Shown here: piece by piece, positions 49,122 to 58,105 of the stretch
Layout: the number at the start of each line of letters is the position of its first letter
Position numbering within the stretch: the stretch's first letter is position 1
IMG/VR virus record: IMGVR_UViG_3300025603_000997
Coordinates: 1-64,000 of that record
DNA: 64,000 nucleotides
Source: a virus
Strand: one strand, 5' to 3'
Made by a program: the position numbers and the translations under genes
Notes under the pieces: model-generated
The model's input: the letters and a program-made list of their open reading frames with translations, nothing else
Database searches by the model: none
Told to the model about the DNA's origin: nothing

Positions 49122-50279
49122 ATGGCAGAGCTCAACAAAGAGTTCTTCTGCCCAGCTCCCTTTGCAGGAGGTTACGTTGACGTAAAGAAGATAGCATATC
49201 CTTGCTGTAAAATACGTGTAACAGAATTTGAAAATGATCCAGGTTGCGACTTAACTAAAAACAACCTATCAACAGCATATCATAGTAAATCTTTTAAAGA
49301 TCTGAGGGAACAGTTCGAAAACAATGAGAAACCTGATCAATGTCAGGAATGTTGGCGTGCCGAAGACGCAGGTTGTGAGAGTGAAAGAAATCACCTAACT
49401 AAGTTAATCACTACTGATACAAACAGTTTGAATTCGGCTAACGTAGGACTTAAAAAGTTACAAATAGTGCCGAGTATCACCTGCAATTTCAAATGTAGAA
49501 TTTGCGACAGTAATTTTAGTTCAGCTATTGCTATGGAAGAAATAAAATTTGCAGAGGCCGCAAATAAAGAAAAACTTTTATTAAATTTGCAAAATCGCAG
49601 TCTAATAGACATAGAATACACTAAAAGAATATTGCAAGACAGTTTATCTGGTTTGACAATGTTACAAGTATTGGGTGGCGAGCCGACACTGATGAAAAAC
49701 TTGCCAGAGCTACTAGAGTATATAATTGCACAAGGAGATCACAAACACATAGACCTTGCAATTAATACCAATGGCAGTATTTGGTCTGACCGTTTAACGG
49801 AAATACTACAAAAATTTAAAAGTTGTAAAATGCTAATTAGCATAGATGCTTTTGGTAAAAGATTTGAAGATCAACGTGGGGGTTGTTGGCAAGATATTGA
49901 AGATAATTTCGACAGATGGTTGACTGTTCCAAACGTTTCTGTAATAATAACAGCAACAGTCAGCATACAAAATGTATTATATGTAGATGAAATTGTAGAC
50001 TTTGTAAAAAGTAAAGGAGTTTTTGTAGGTTGGAATTATGTAGATGACCCTAGTGAATTATCCATAGATAACTTAACACAGACGGCAAAAGACTTGGTAT
50101 ACTTGAAGTACATAAATCACGAATCTAACGAGTTGCATGGTATTGCTACTCGGGTAATGCAAACTCCAGCAGTGTCTGGACAGAAATTTATTAGCCTAAT
50201 GGACCTTTACGATTTACGTAGAGGTACTAACTTTAAACAATCACATGGAGAGATATATGATGCAATGTCAGCTAAGTAG
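49122..50279 (+). CDS. Radical SAM protein with N-terminal Cys cluster (copy 5)
   Basis: A 385-residue protein. N-terminal Cys: FFCPAPFAGGYV, AYPCCKIR, QCQECWRAEDAGCESERN. Radical SAM site SITCNFKCRICDSNFSSAIA, then VLGGEPTLMKNLPELL and AINTNGSIW. AT-rich in its 3' half. It precedes the cytochrome c gene after 19 bases; physical link between the two is unknown. Confidence 0.85.
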   Translation: MAELNKEFFCPAPFAGGYVDVKKIAYPCCKIRVTEFENDPGCDLTKNNLSTAYHSKSFKDLREQFENNEKPDQCQECWRAEDAGCESERNHLTKLITTDTNSLNSANVGLKKLQIVPSITCNFKCRICDSNFSSAIAMEEIKFAEAANKEKLLLNLQNRSLIDIEYTKRILQDSLSGLTMLQVLGGEPTLMKNLPELLEYIIAQGDHKHIDLAINTNGSIWSDRLTEILQKFKSCKMLISIDAFGKRFEDQRGGCWQDIEDNFDRWLTVPNVSVIITATVSIQNVLYVDEIVDFVKSKGVFVGWNYVDDPSELSIDNLTQTAKDLVYLKYINHESNELHGIATRVMQTPAVSGQKFISLMDLYDLRRGTNFKQSHGEIYDAMSAK

Positions 50280-50298
50280 TTTTATAGGAGACGCAATA

Positions 50299-50685
50299 GT
50301 GAACTGGAAAGAACGACTTGTAGGAGCAGTGGGTAGTTTAATAGCAATATGTTTATTGATGTGGTTGATCATTGCAACCATTCCTGCACATGCAGGAGTA
50401 ACAGGAACAGCCGCACCAGGATCAGGTGCTAACGTAAAGCCAGCAGGTGAACTGGTAATTAAGAACAACTACTGTGTAGCATGCCACAATGTAAATGTTA
50501 AAATGGTAGGTCCGGCATTTAAAGACATAGCCGCAAAGTACACAGAAGCTGACAGAGAGTATTTGGTTGAAAAGATACTCAAAGGCAGTATGGGTGTATG
50601 GGGTCAGATTCCTATGCCACCAAATGCTGTAGACCAACAGCAAGCAAATCAAGCAATTACTTGGATCCTAAGCCTTGAAAAATAG
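50299..50685 (+). CDS. Secreted class I cytochrome c
   Basis: A 128-residue protein with a GTG start 9 bases after AGGAG and an N-terminal membrane/signal segment (LIAICLLMWLIIATIPAHA). The haem site is CVACH (Cys59, Cys62, His63) and the distal axial ligand is Met106 in GQIPMPPN, as in cytochrome c551/c5-type proteins. It would carry electrons in the periplasm. Phage cytochromes c are rare. It may serve a PQQ-dependent dehydrogenase, given the pqqA gene of this phage; that link is inference. Confidence 0.9.
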   Translation: MNWKERLVGAVGSLIAICLLMWLIIATIPAHAGVTGTAAPGSGANVKPAGELVIKNNYCVACHNVNVKMVGPAFKDIAAKYTEADREYLVEKILKGSMGVWGQIPMPPNAVDQQQANQAITWILSLEK

Positions 50686-50686
50686 G

Positions 50687-50715
50687 TTGACTTTGCTACC
50701 AAAAGAGTCTATAAT
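50687..50715 (+). promoter_or_regulatory. Sigma70-type promoter
   Basis: TTGACT (50687-50692), 17 bases, TATAAT (50710-50715). The spacer shares CCAAAAGAGTC with the promoter cassettes upstream, but the downstream leader is different. Confidence 0.88.
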
Positions 50716-50747
50716 ATACGTATATTATAAACACAAACAATAAAACT

Positions 50748-51089
50748 ATGACATTCTTAGACCTTATATTTTTTATCATGCTTGGTTATCTAATCTGGAA
50801 TCTATTTGCCAGTTATGTGCTAAAGCAAAAGCTATCAGCGTATGTTGCTGGCATGGAGCAAGCACGGGTTGGTGTTAAGGCACTGGAAGAAAAAGTAATG
50901 ATAGTTAAAACAGAAATAATACAGTTCGAACAAGATAAAGAACTTGTGTTATTATATGATCGCAACAACAGTTTCCTTGGACAAGGACCAACTGAAGATG
51001 AAGCCATTGATAGCATTCGCAAGGAGTACCCTACTGAAACTTTTGTTTTAGTAGATGCTGATACTAAACTAAGCGAGCCTGCAGTATGA
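50748..51089 (+). CDS. Single-span membrane protein
   Basis: A 113-residue protein with an N-terminal membrane helix (FLDLIFFIMLGYLIWNLF), a coiled-coil-like region (ALEEKVMIVKTEIIQFEQD) and a small alpha/beta C-terminus (DEAIDSIRKEYPTETFVLVD). Such proteins are found in marine T4-like phages. Overlaps the next gene by 4 bases. Confidence 0.6.
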   Translation: MTFLDLIFFIMLGYLIWNLFASYVLKQKLSAYVAGMEQARVGVKALEEKVMIVKTEIIQFEQDKELVLLYDRNNSFLGQGPTEDEAIDSIRKEYPTETFVLVDADTKLSEPAV

Positions 51090-51469
51090 CCATGCACTTA
51101 GAAGGCCCGTGGCTCAGTACCACAGGCAAAAGCAAGCGTAAACACAAGTACCGTACAGCAGAGGCCGCACAACAAGCAAGAAAAAATTCAGAAAATTGGA
51201 AGCAGTTGCTGGACAAGCATAACGTGCCGGAACCTGCTAAACGTGTACCCAAGCGTTTGGAAAAAAGTGTTTACGTTGAGACAAAGGGGTATCGCAGGGA
51301 GACACCGCACATACCGAGTCTGAGTACGGGTGTTGGCACAGCAGTGAAAGCGCCTGACAAGGTATACACAGGCAACAAAATTATAGGCATAGGCACACTG
51401 CACAAATCAAATGCAGTTCCTGTGTTTAGTAATGAAGATGCAATAGCCATCAGCAAAATGAGGAGATAG
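51086..51469 (+). CDS. Conserved phage protein
   Basis: A 127-residue basic protein: [30 protein letters not shown], then [20 protein letters not shown] and [19 protein letters not shown]. The GPWLSTTG and VPVFxxExAxxxAxMRR parts are, from memory, very widespread among tailed phages; function unknown. Tightly packed between neighbours. Confidence 0.75.
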   Translation: MTMHLEGPWLSTTGKSKRKHKYRTAEAAQQARKNSENWKQLLDKHNVPEPAKRVPKRLEKSVYVETKGYRRETPHIPSLSTGVGTAVKAPDKVYTGNKIIGIGTLHKSNAVPVFSNEDAIAISKMRR

Positions 51470-51470
51470 A

Positions 51471-51689
51471 TTGGCAAAGGAAGAACTACTAACATTCGAA
51501 GGTGAAATAACAGACCTTCTACCAAACGCAAGTTTTCGTGTTAAGTTAGAAAACGATCACGAAATTATAGCCACACTTGCTGGCAAACTAAGACGATTTA
51601 ACATTAGAGTAGCACTTGGTGACAAGGTTGATATTGAAATGAGTCCATATGATTTAAACCGCGGACGCATAGTATATCGCACTAAATAG
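51471..51689 (+). CDS. infA: Translation initiation factor IF-1
   Basis: A 72-residue S1/OB-fold protein, exactly the bacterial IF-1 length. [49 protein letters not shown] and [14 protein letters not shown] follow the bacterial IF-1 sequence throughout. IF-1 blocks the ribosomal A site and helps IF-2 and IF-3 at initiation. The start is TTG after GAGGAG. A phage copy is rare and could bias initiation, perhaps towards leaderless phage messages such as those inferred here. Confidence 0.92.
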   Translation: MAKEELLTFEGEITDLLPNASFRVKLENDHEIIATLAGKLRRFNIRVALGDKVDIEMSPYDLNRGRIVYRTK

Positions 51690-51693
51690 TAGT

Positions 51694-52275
51694 ATGCTTA
51701 CTACAGAACTTATACCCAATCAGACGTACACTTCAGAGGATACTACTTGTCCTCGAACTAAAGCGGCGGCTTGCCAATGTGAGTCTGTTAATGCAATCTC
51801 AGAGGATCAAGATTTTACACAAGCAGTATGTGAACTAGACCACAGTGACAAAGTCAAAGGTACTATTCTTTTAGTTAGCAAACCTGGAAAAGGCACACTG
51901 ATCCGAGGACAAATAACGGGCCTTGAACCCGGAGAGCACGGGTTTCACATACACGAGTATGGTGATCTAAGCAACGGATGCGAAAGTGCTGGGGCTCATT
52001 ACAATCCAGACGGTGTAGACCACGGTGACATCAGCAAAGGACATGTAGGCGATCTAGGTAATGTTGTTGCCAATGACAAAGGTGTTGCTGACTTTATAAT
52101 AAAAGCACCTCGGGTGGATCTAACAGGAGATCGGAGTGTTGTAGGTAGAGCAATAGTAATACATAGCAAAAAAGATGATCTTGGAAAAGGCGGAGACGAA
52201 GAATCATTGAAGACCGGAAATGCTGGTGATCGACTGGCATGTGGAGTTATAGTCTTACGTGGTTCTGATGATTAG
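51694..52275 (+). CDS. sodC: Cu/Zn superoxide dismutase (SOD1-like)
   Basis: A 193-residue protein. All metal ligands are seen: His85 and His87 (GFHIHEYG), His102 (AHYNP), His110, His117, Asp120 (GHVGDLGN) and His157 (VIHSKKDDLGKGGDEESLKT). The disulfide Cys96 (NGCESAG) and Cys183 (LACGVI) and the active-site Arg180 are kept. The core resembles eukaryotic SOD1 more than periplasmic SodC. There is no signal peptide; instead a 40-residue N-terminal extension with four Cys (TTCPRTKAAACQC). It removes superoxide. No clear ribosome site precedes it. Confidence 0.93.
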   Translation: MLTTELIPNQTYTSEDTTCPRTKAAACQCESVNAISEDQDFTQAVCELDHSDKVKGTILLVSKPGKGTLIRGQITGLEPGEHGFHIHEYGDLSNGCESAGAHYNPDGVDHGDISKGHVGDLGNVVANDKGVADFIIKAPRVDLTGDRSVVGRAIVIHSKKDDLGKGGDEESLKTGNAGDRLACGVIVLRGSDD

Positions 52276-52320
52276 TGATGTCTATCTAATGGTCAATGGT
52301 ATTTTTGTATTGGAGAATTT

Positions 52321-52470
52321 ATGAATACTAAAGGAATATGCAGAGCATGCTTGCATGCCGCACACTGTGGACACAGTTGTGTAGATGAAGACTGCGACTA
52401 CTGCACAGAATGTTATTGTGAAAAATGCAACCCTATAAAGGAAGAACATTATGGAAATATTAACAGTTGA
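52321..52470 (+). CDS. Cys-rich small protein (nine Cys in 49 residues)
   Basis: A 49-residue peptide with Cys at 7, 10, 16, 20, 25, 28, 31, 33 and 36 plus several His ([26 protein letters not shown]). It probably binds zinc, copper or an iron-sulfur cluster. A TTGGAG site precedes the ATG. It overlaps the IscA-like gene by 20 bases, so the two are coupled, suggesting metal or cluster handling. Family not recognised. Confidence 0.65.
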   Translation: MNTKGICRACLHAAHCGHSCVDEDCDYCTECYCEKCNPIKEEHYGNINS

Positions 52471-52783
52471 ACAAAGCGCAACAAGTAAACTAAAAGAACT
52501 TATCGCAGAAGAAGACAACCCAAACCTTAAACTGCGTATATTTGTGCAAGGTGGCGGCTGTAGTGGCTTCCAATATGGGTTTACATTCGACGAAGACACT
52601 GCTGATGATGATTACAGCATAGATGCCGGTGACGGAGTTGGTATTCTAATAGATCATATGAGTGCAGAATACCTTAAAGGTTCCACAATCAAGTTCACAA
52701 AGGATTTGATGAGCCAAAGTTTTGCTATTGTCAACCCTAATGCTACAGCAACTTGCGGATGTGGAAGCAGTTTTAACGCATAA
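52451..52783 (+). CDS. A-type iron-sulfur carrier (IscA/ErpA)
   Basis: A 110-residue HesB/IscA-fold protein with the three cluster-binding Cys: Cys37 (GGGCSGF) and Cys102, Cys104 (ATCGCGSSF). A-type carriers pass iron-sulfur clusters to target proteins. The radical SAM proteins and ferredoxin-linked enzymes of this phage would be natural clients. Such genes are known in marine T4-like phages. Normal length. Confidence 0.93.
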   Translation: MEILTVEQSATSKLKELIAEEDNPNLKLRIFVQGGGCSGFQYGFTFDEDTADDDYSIDAGDGVGILIDHMSAEYLKGSTIKFTKDLMSQSFAIVNPNATATCGCGSSFNA

Positions 52784-52813
52784 CCCCCCAAAACCTTAAA
52801 CTTTATAACTGCC

Positions 52814-52821
52814 ATAAATAC
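52814..52821 (+). promoter_or_regulatory. T4-type late promoter box
   Basis: ATAAATAC, 18 bases before the ATG of the first large structural gene, the location expected for late transcription of tail genes. Confidence 0.65.
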
Positions 52822-52839
52822 TCTGTATGAGGATGATTT

Positions 52840-55800
52840 ATGGCACAACAAATAATTGATATCGGAACGTCCGCAGGTGACGGGACCGGTGACGAACTTC
52901 GAATAGCGTTTGATAAAGCAAATGATAACTTTACTGAACTATACTCTACCGCCGAAAACAGTGGACTAACTTATTCGAATGTATCTACCATCACAAGTGG
53001 ATCAGGTACAGACGCTAGATTTACAGTCAATCGTTACGCTAACACCTATACTGTTGATATTATTAACAGTGCTGGTAACAACTATGCTGTATCAGATACA
53101 CTAACGATATTTGGTAACGCACTAGGTGGCACGTCGGGCGTAAATGATGTAACTCTTACAGTCCTCACACTAGGAAACGCAACAGTAGGAAACATTGCTA
53201 CCATAAGCAATGTTGGTGCTCCTGCTAATCCAGTTCTCACTGTCAACGGGCAGACTGGAGATGTAACACTAGACGTAAACGATATTGCAAATGCCGCAAG
53301 CAAAGGTTATGTAACCAATGCTATAAACGGTAACATTGCAACCTTAAGCTCAAGCTTCAACAGTGTTAACGCCAACGTTACCGCGGCAAACAGTGCCATA
53401 TCAACTCATACAAGTCAGATACAAACACTAGACGCCAACGTTGGTACACTATGGGGCAACGTAGGAGGATTGGCCGCTACTAGAGCAACCATAAGTTATG
53501 TCGACACCAGCATCAACAACGCACTAAGCTCAAATGCTATTCTTGCCAACGTTACTAGTATCAATGCTAATGTTACTGCCGCAAATGTAAACATTGAAAA
53601 CAACAGAGCCAATTTGGTAATATTCCGTGCTAACTTAGGTGTGCAGGATCTGCTGTTGGATGCGCTTGATGCTAATGTAGGCACAATTGTTGGCAACACC
53701 AGCACCACATTCTACACACTGGTGGCCAACGCCGCTACACAAAGTGTTGCAATTACCAACAATCTTAATCAGATAAACAACTTATTCAGCAATGCTGGGG
53801 TACAAGCAGACTCAATTAACAATCTAACTGCTAATGCCGCTACACAAGGTGCCAAGCTCGATTCGATCGATGCAAACTTGGGTGTGGCAACAACCAATAT
53901 CTCAGCATTACAAAGCAACACTGGTGTTACAACAAACGAAGTTAACCTACTTCGTGCAAACATCACAGCCGCCAATGCAACTATTGGAAGCAACGATGCA
54001 GACATACTAGCAATTAATGCTAACTTGGGTTTGAGATCAACTGAGATTATTTCGTTAGATGCCAACCTTGGCACAGCAACAACCAATATCACAAGCCTTA
54101 CCAGTAATGCCGCTACGCAGGCCACTAGCATTAACACACTTACTAGTAATGCCGCTACACAAGCAACTAGTATTGACACCTTAACTGCTAACGCAGGCAC
54201 ACAGGCTACTAGTATTGTTACACTCACATCAAACGCCTCGGCACAAAGTGTTGCACTTGTTGACCTGCAAAACAATGCAGGCGTACAAGGCGATAGTATT
54301 CGCACAATTGATGCCAATCTTGGCACGGTTGTTGGTACAACTATCCCTGCTATTGATGCTAACTTAGGAGCGTATCAAACAACTATTAACGCTAACCTGG
54401 GCACAAGAACAACTGAAATACAAACACTAGATGCTAACGTAGGTTACATCAGAACAAACTATGCAAACACTGCAACCAGCGCAACATTCACAGGCAATGT
54501 GGGTGCTTCCTATCTACTAGCAACTGCCAATGTTAAAATTGACGGTGTACTTGAAGTTGGATTAGCACCAAGTTTATCTTGGCCCAACGAAGGTGCTGTG
54601 TTTACAGGTAACATAAATGCTGGTTACGAAATAGTTACACAGAACAAGAGTACTGGTACGAGCGCAACATCAAATTATGTTGCATACGCTAATGATGCTA
54701 TACTTGGTAGTGGAGCTACCAAATACGTAGCTGTTGGCATAAACAACAGCACATTTACAGGAAACTTTATACCTGCAGGGGTTGACAGCAAGATAGTACA
54801 ATATGCACACGACGGATATTTCCAAACCGTTGGAGGCAATGCCCAGGTACAATCAGACACAGGCGTAGTTTTACAAGCAAACACAGCTTTGGCAAAACTA
54901 AACAAAGACGGCAACTTCCAACTTGTTACTGGTAACTTAACGTTTGCTGACAGTACTATACAGTCAAGTGCATTTACTGGAGGAACCTGGGCAGCCGTAG
55001 ATGCTAATATCGGTGGCATAAGTGACGGAGTTACCGTTAACAGCAACGCTATATTTGCAATTAGAGCAAACACTGGATCATTCCAGACTTATGCTAACTT
55101 AAATATCAGCCAAATTAATGCAAACATGGCGGCTGCTAATGCTGTTATTGCAACCGTTGATACTGCGGCAATAGCGGCAATTAATGCAAATGTAACCGCG
55201 GCAAATGTAAACATTGCAACACTTGATGCCAATATTGGTGTAGTAGTTGGTACAACTATACCAGGCATAAATGCCAACTTAGGTACTGTAGTTGGTACAA
55301 CTATCCCAGCTATTGATGCTAATTTAGGAACAGCAACTACAAATATTACAACTGTGAATGCTAACGTAACTGCCGCAAACTTAGCAATTACCACTGTGAA
55401 TAATAATGTAACTGCCGCAAACTTAGCAATTACAACAATTGATGCTAATGTAGGTACAATTGTAGGCACAACTATTCCTGCTATTGATGCAAACATTGGT
55501 ACTACTGTTGGTACAACTATCCCAGCAATTGATGCTAATGTAGGTACAATTGTAGGCACAACTATTCCTGCTATTGATGCTAATGTAGGTACAATTGTAG
55601 GCACAACCATACCGTCACTTGCAACTTTGTCAAGTTTCAATACACTTGATGCCAATGTTGGTGTGGTAGTTGGTACAACTATACCAGGTATAAATGCTAA
55701 CTTGGGAATTGTAGTTGGCACCACTATACCAGCTATTGATGCTAACTTGGGCACAACTGTTGGCACAACTATCCCAGCAATTGATGCTAACTTAGGCACA

Positions 55801-58077
55801 GCAACAACTAATATAACAACACTTGATGCTAACGTAGGCACAACTGTTGGCACAACCCTACCAACACTAAATGCAAATATTGGAGCATACCAAACTTACG
55901 CTAATGCTAATTTTAGTGGTAGCACCTATGGTGATGCTAATGTAGCCGCTTATAACGGTAACATGAACAACCTGGGCACAGTTACTACAGGAACAATAAA
56001 CGCAACTACTGGTAATATTACAAACCTTGGTGCCACACTGACTACAGTCGCGCAACCAAATATCACAAGTGTAGGGCAGTTGACCTCACTGAATGTGTTT
56101 GGCAACGCCATTGTTAACGGTAACTTAACGGTTGCAAACCTAAACAGTATTGCAAGTCACACAATTAACGTACAAGACCCATTGTTGTACTTGACTGCAA
56201 ATACAGTATATCCATACAACTACGACATTGGTACGTTTAGTCAATTCGTTGGTGGGTCCGCTAATGTTTATCAACACACAGGTGTTGTGCGTGATTACAC
56301 CGACAGCACTTGGAAAGTATTCAGTAATGTTGATGCAGAACCTGGTGCAACAATAAACTGGGCAGACACAGACATAATATGGGATAGATTAAGAGTTGGT
56401 AACTTAACAATTGCCAACACCACAGCATCAACAACCTCCACAACTGGAGCATTGATACTTGCAGGTGGTGCTGGCGTAGCAGGAGCAATTAATTCCGCAG
56501 GAAACGTTGGAGCTCCGCATGTAAATGCTACAACCTCAATACAAGCACCCACTATCAATGCCGCTACAAGTTTAACAGCAGTAGCCGCAACAATCAGTGC
56601 TAATGCAAGTGTAAATCATCTTAATGCTACAACATCAATACAAGCACCCACTATCAATGCCGCTACTGCACTTACAGCAGTAGCCGCAACAATCAGTGCA
56701 AATGCAAGTGTAAACCATCTTAATGCTACAACCTCAATACAAGCACCCACTATCAATGCCGCTACTGCACTTACAGCAGTAGCCGCTACAATTAGTGCTA
56801 ACGTAGGTGCAAGTCATGTAAACGTAACAAACTCATTGCAAGCTACTACTGTTAACGGTGATACAGTAAATGCTGGCACATTACAAATTGGTGCCGGTAG
56901 TATTACTGCTACAGCGGCAGAGCTTAACGTTCTTGATAATGCTGTAGCAGATACCGTAGTAAGTAGTAAGGGTGTAATTTACAGTTCAGCAGGTAATATC
57001 AGAGCAAATGCATTTAACACAACTGGAAGTTTACAAGCAGTTACAGTAAACGCTACTGGAAACGTAGGCGGAGTACACTTGAATGCAACCACAAGTGTAC
57101 AAGCACCAACTATTAATGCCGCTACAAGTTTAACAGCCGTGGCTGCAACGATTAGTGCTAACGCCGCTGTAAATCACTTGAATGCAACTACAAGCGTACA
57201 AGCACCAACTATCAACGCCGCTACAAGTTTAACAGCAGTGGCTGCAACAATCAGTGCAAATGCAAGTGTAAATCACTTGAATGCAACCACAAGTGTACAA
57301 GCACCAACTATTAATGCCGCTACAGCACTTACAGCAGTGGCCGCAACAATCAGTGCTAACTTAGCCGCAAGTCATGTAAATGTAACCAACACAGTACAAG
57401 CTGCCACAGTAAACGGAACCACAGCAGTAACGGGAGCCGCAGGTACGTTCAGTGCTAATGTAGGTGCCAATCATGTCATTGCCTCAACAAGCATGCAGGC
57501 ACCAACTATTAATGCCGCTACAGCACTTACAGCAGTGGCCGCAACAATCAGTGCAAATGCAAGTGTAAATCACTTGAATGCAACCACAAGTGTACAAGCA
57601 CCAACTATTAATGCCGCTGGAAACGTAAGCGCGATACACGGAAACTTCAGTGGCAACGTTTCAGCGACATACTTTGCAGGTACTGCTACTGGAGCTCTAT
57701 ATGCTGACTTGGCAGAGAATTATCAGGCAGATACTACATACGATCCAGGTACTGTATTGGTATTTGGCGGTGAACAGGAAGTTACAGTTACAACTGTATC
57801 ACATGATGAAAGAGTAGCAGGTATTGTTAGTACAAATCCAGCCTACTTGATGAACACAGGCGGCGGAAGTGTTGCAGTTGGACTTACAGGACGTTTACCG
57901 TGTATGGTTCAAGGACCAGTTAACAAAGGTACACTGCTAGTAACAAGCGCGACGCCAGGTGTTGCTGTAGCATTGGACAGGACACAGTATCAGCCGGGAT
58001 GTGTTATTGGTAAGAGCTTAGAAATAATTGAAGACAACTCTGTTGCACTAATTGAAGTAGCAGTAGGTAGATACTAA
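52840..58077 (+). CDS. Very long tail-fibre protein with repeats
   Basis: A 1745-residue structural protein. The N-terminus (DIGTSAGDGTGDELRIAFDK ANDNFTELY) is the typical virion-attachment start of marine T4-like fibres. Residues about 150-1000 are a long coiled/beta array with units such as NVTAAN, TLDANVGT and SNAATQATS, including a 15-residue repeat VGTTIPAIDANxGTx. Residues about 1225-1610 hold 33-residue repeats (HLNATTSIQAPTINAATALT). The C-terminal 125 residues (ALYADLAENYQADTTYDPGT onward) form a tip domain found also in the next gene. Probably a long receptor-binding fibre. Confidence 0.85.
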   Translation: MAQQIIDIGTSAGDGTGDELRIAFDKANDNFTELYSTAENSGLTYSNVSTITSGSGTDARFTVNRYANTYTVDIINSAGNNYAVSDTLTIFGNALGGTSGVNDVTLTVLTLGNATVGNIATISNVGAPANPVLTVNGQTGDVTLDVNDIANAASKGYVTNAINGNIATLSSSFNSVNANVTAANSAISTHTSQIQTLDANVGTLWGNVGGLAATRATISYVDTSINNALSSNAILANVTSINANVTAANVNIENNRANLVIFRANLGVQDLLLDALDANVGTIVGNTSTTFYTLVANAATQSVAITNNLNQINNLFSNAGVQADSINNLTANAATQGAKLDSIDANLGVATTNISALQSNTGVTTNEVNLLRANITAANATIGSNDADILAINANLGLRSTEIISLDANLGTATTNITSLTSNAATQATSINTLTSNAATQATSIDTLTANAGTQATSIVTLTSNASAQSVALVDLQNNAGVQGDSIRTIDANLGTVVGTTIPAIDANLGAYQTTINANLGTRTTEIQTLDANVGYIRTNYANTATSATFTGNVGASYLLATANVKIDGVLEVGLAPSLSWPNEGAVFTGNINAGYEIVTQNKSTGTSATSNYVAYANDAILGSGATKYVAVGINNSTFTGNFIPAGVDSKIVQYAHDGYFQTVGGNAQVQSDTGVVLQANTALAKLNKDGNFQLVTGNLTFADSTIQSSAFTGGTWAAVDANIGGISDGVTVNSNAIFAIRANTGSFQTYANLNISQINANMAAANAVIATVDTAAIAAINANVTAANVNIATLDANIGVVVGTTIPGINANLGTVVGTTIPAIDANLGTATTNITTVNANVTAANLAITTVNNNVTAANLAITTIDANVGTIVGTTIPAIDANIGTTVGTTIPAIDANVGTIVGTTIPAIDANVGTIVGTTIPSLATLSSFNTLDANVGVVVGTTIPGINANLGIVVGTTIPAIDANLGTTVGTTIPAIDANLGTATTNITTLDANVGTTVGTTLPTLNANIGAYQTYANANFSGSTYGDANVAAYNGNMNNLGTVTTGTINATTGNITNLGATLTTVAQPNITSVGQLTSLNVFGNAIVNGNLTVANLNSIASHTINVQDPLLYLTANTVYPYNYDIGTFSQFVGGSANVYQHTGVVRDYTDSTWKVFSNVDAEPGATINWADTDIIWDRLRVGNLTIANTTASTTSTTGALILAGGAGVAGAINSAGNVGAPHVNATTSIQAPTINAATSLTAVAATISANASVNHLNATTSIQAPTINAATALTAVAATISANASVNHLNATTSIQAPTINAATALTAVAATISANVGASHVNVTNSLQATTVNGDTVNAGTLQIGAGSITATAAELNVLDNAVADTVVSSKGVIYSSAGNIRANAFNTTGSLQAVTVNATGNVGGVHLNATTSVQAPTINAATSLTAVAATISANAAVNHLNATTSVQAPTINAATSLTAVAATISANASVNHLNATTSVQAPTINAATALTAVAATISANLAASHVNVTNTVQAATVNGTTAVTGAAGTFSANVGANHVIASTSMQAPTINAATALTAVAATISANASVNHLNATTSVQAPTINAAGNVSAIHGNFSGNVSATYFAGTATGALYADLAENYQADTTYDPGTVLVFGGEQEVTVTTVSHDERVAGIVSTNPAYLMNTGGGSVAVGLTGRLPCMVQGPVNKGTLLVTSATPGVAVALDRTQYQPGCVIGKSLEIIEDNSVALIEVAVGRY
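55230..55870 (+). repeat. 45-base imperfect tandem repeats inside the fibre gene
   Basis: Units encoding VGTTIPAIDANLGT (15 residues, 45 bases) recur about ten times with synonymous changes. Part of the coding sequence; they set the fibre length. Confidence 0.85.
56524..57620 (+). repeat. 99-base tandem repeats inside the fibre gene
   Basis: Copies begin at 56524, 56623 and 56722, and again at 57082, 57181 and 57280, each exactly 99 bases apart (33 residues), with further partial copies to about 57620. Near-identical DNA suggests recent duplication or recombination. Confidence 0.92.
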
Positions 58078-58105
58078 ACAAGTAAATATTAAAAACGGAT
58101 AAAAA

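Noticed and set aside
55089-55853. Long minus-strand open frame in the fibre gene
   Set aside because: A by-product of the 45-base repeats of the plus-strand gene.
56524-57620. CRISPR-like regular repeats
   Set aside because: Units are 99 bases, contiguous, without unique spacers, and in frame within a fibre gene.
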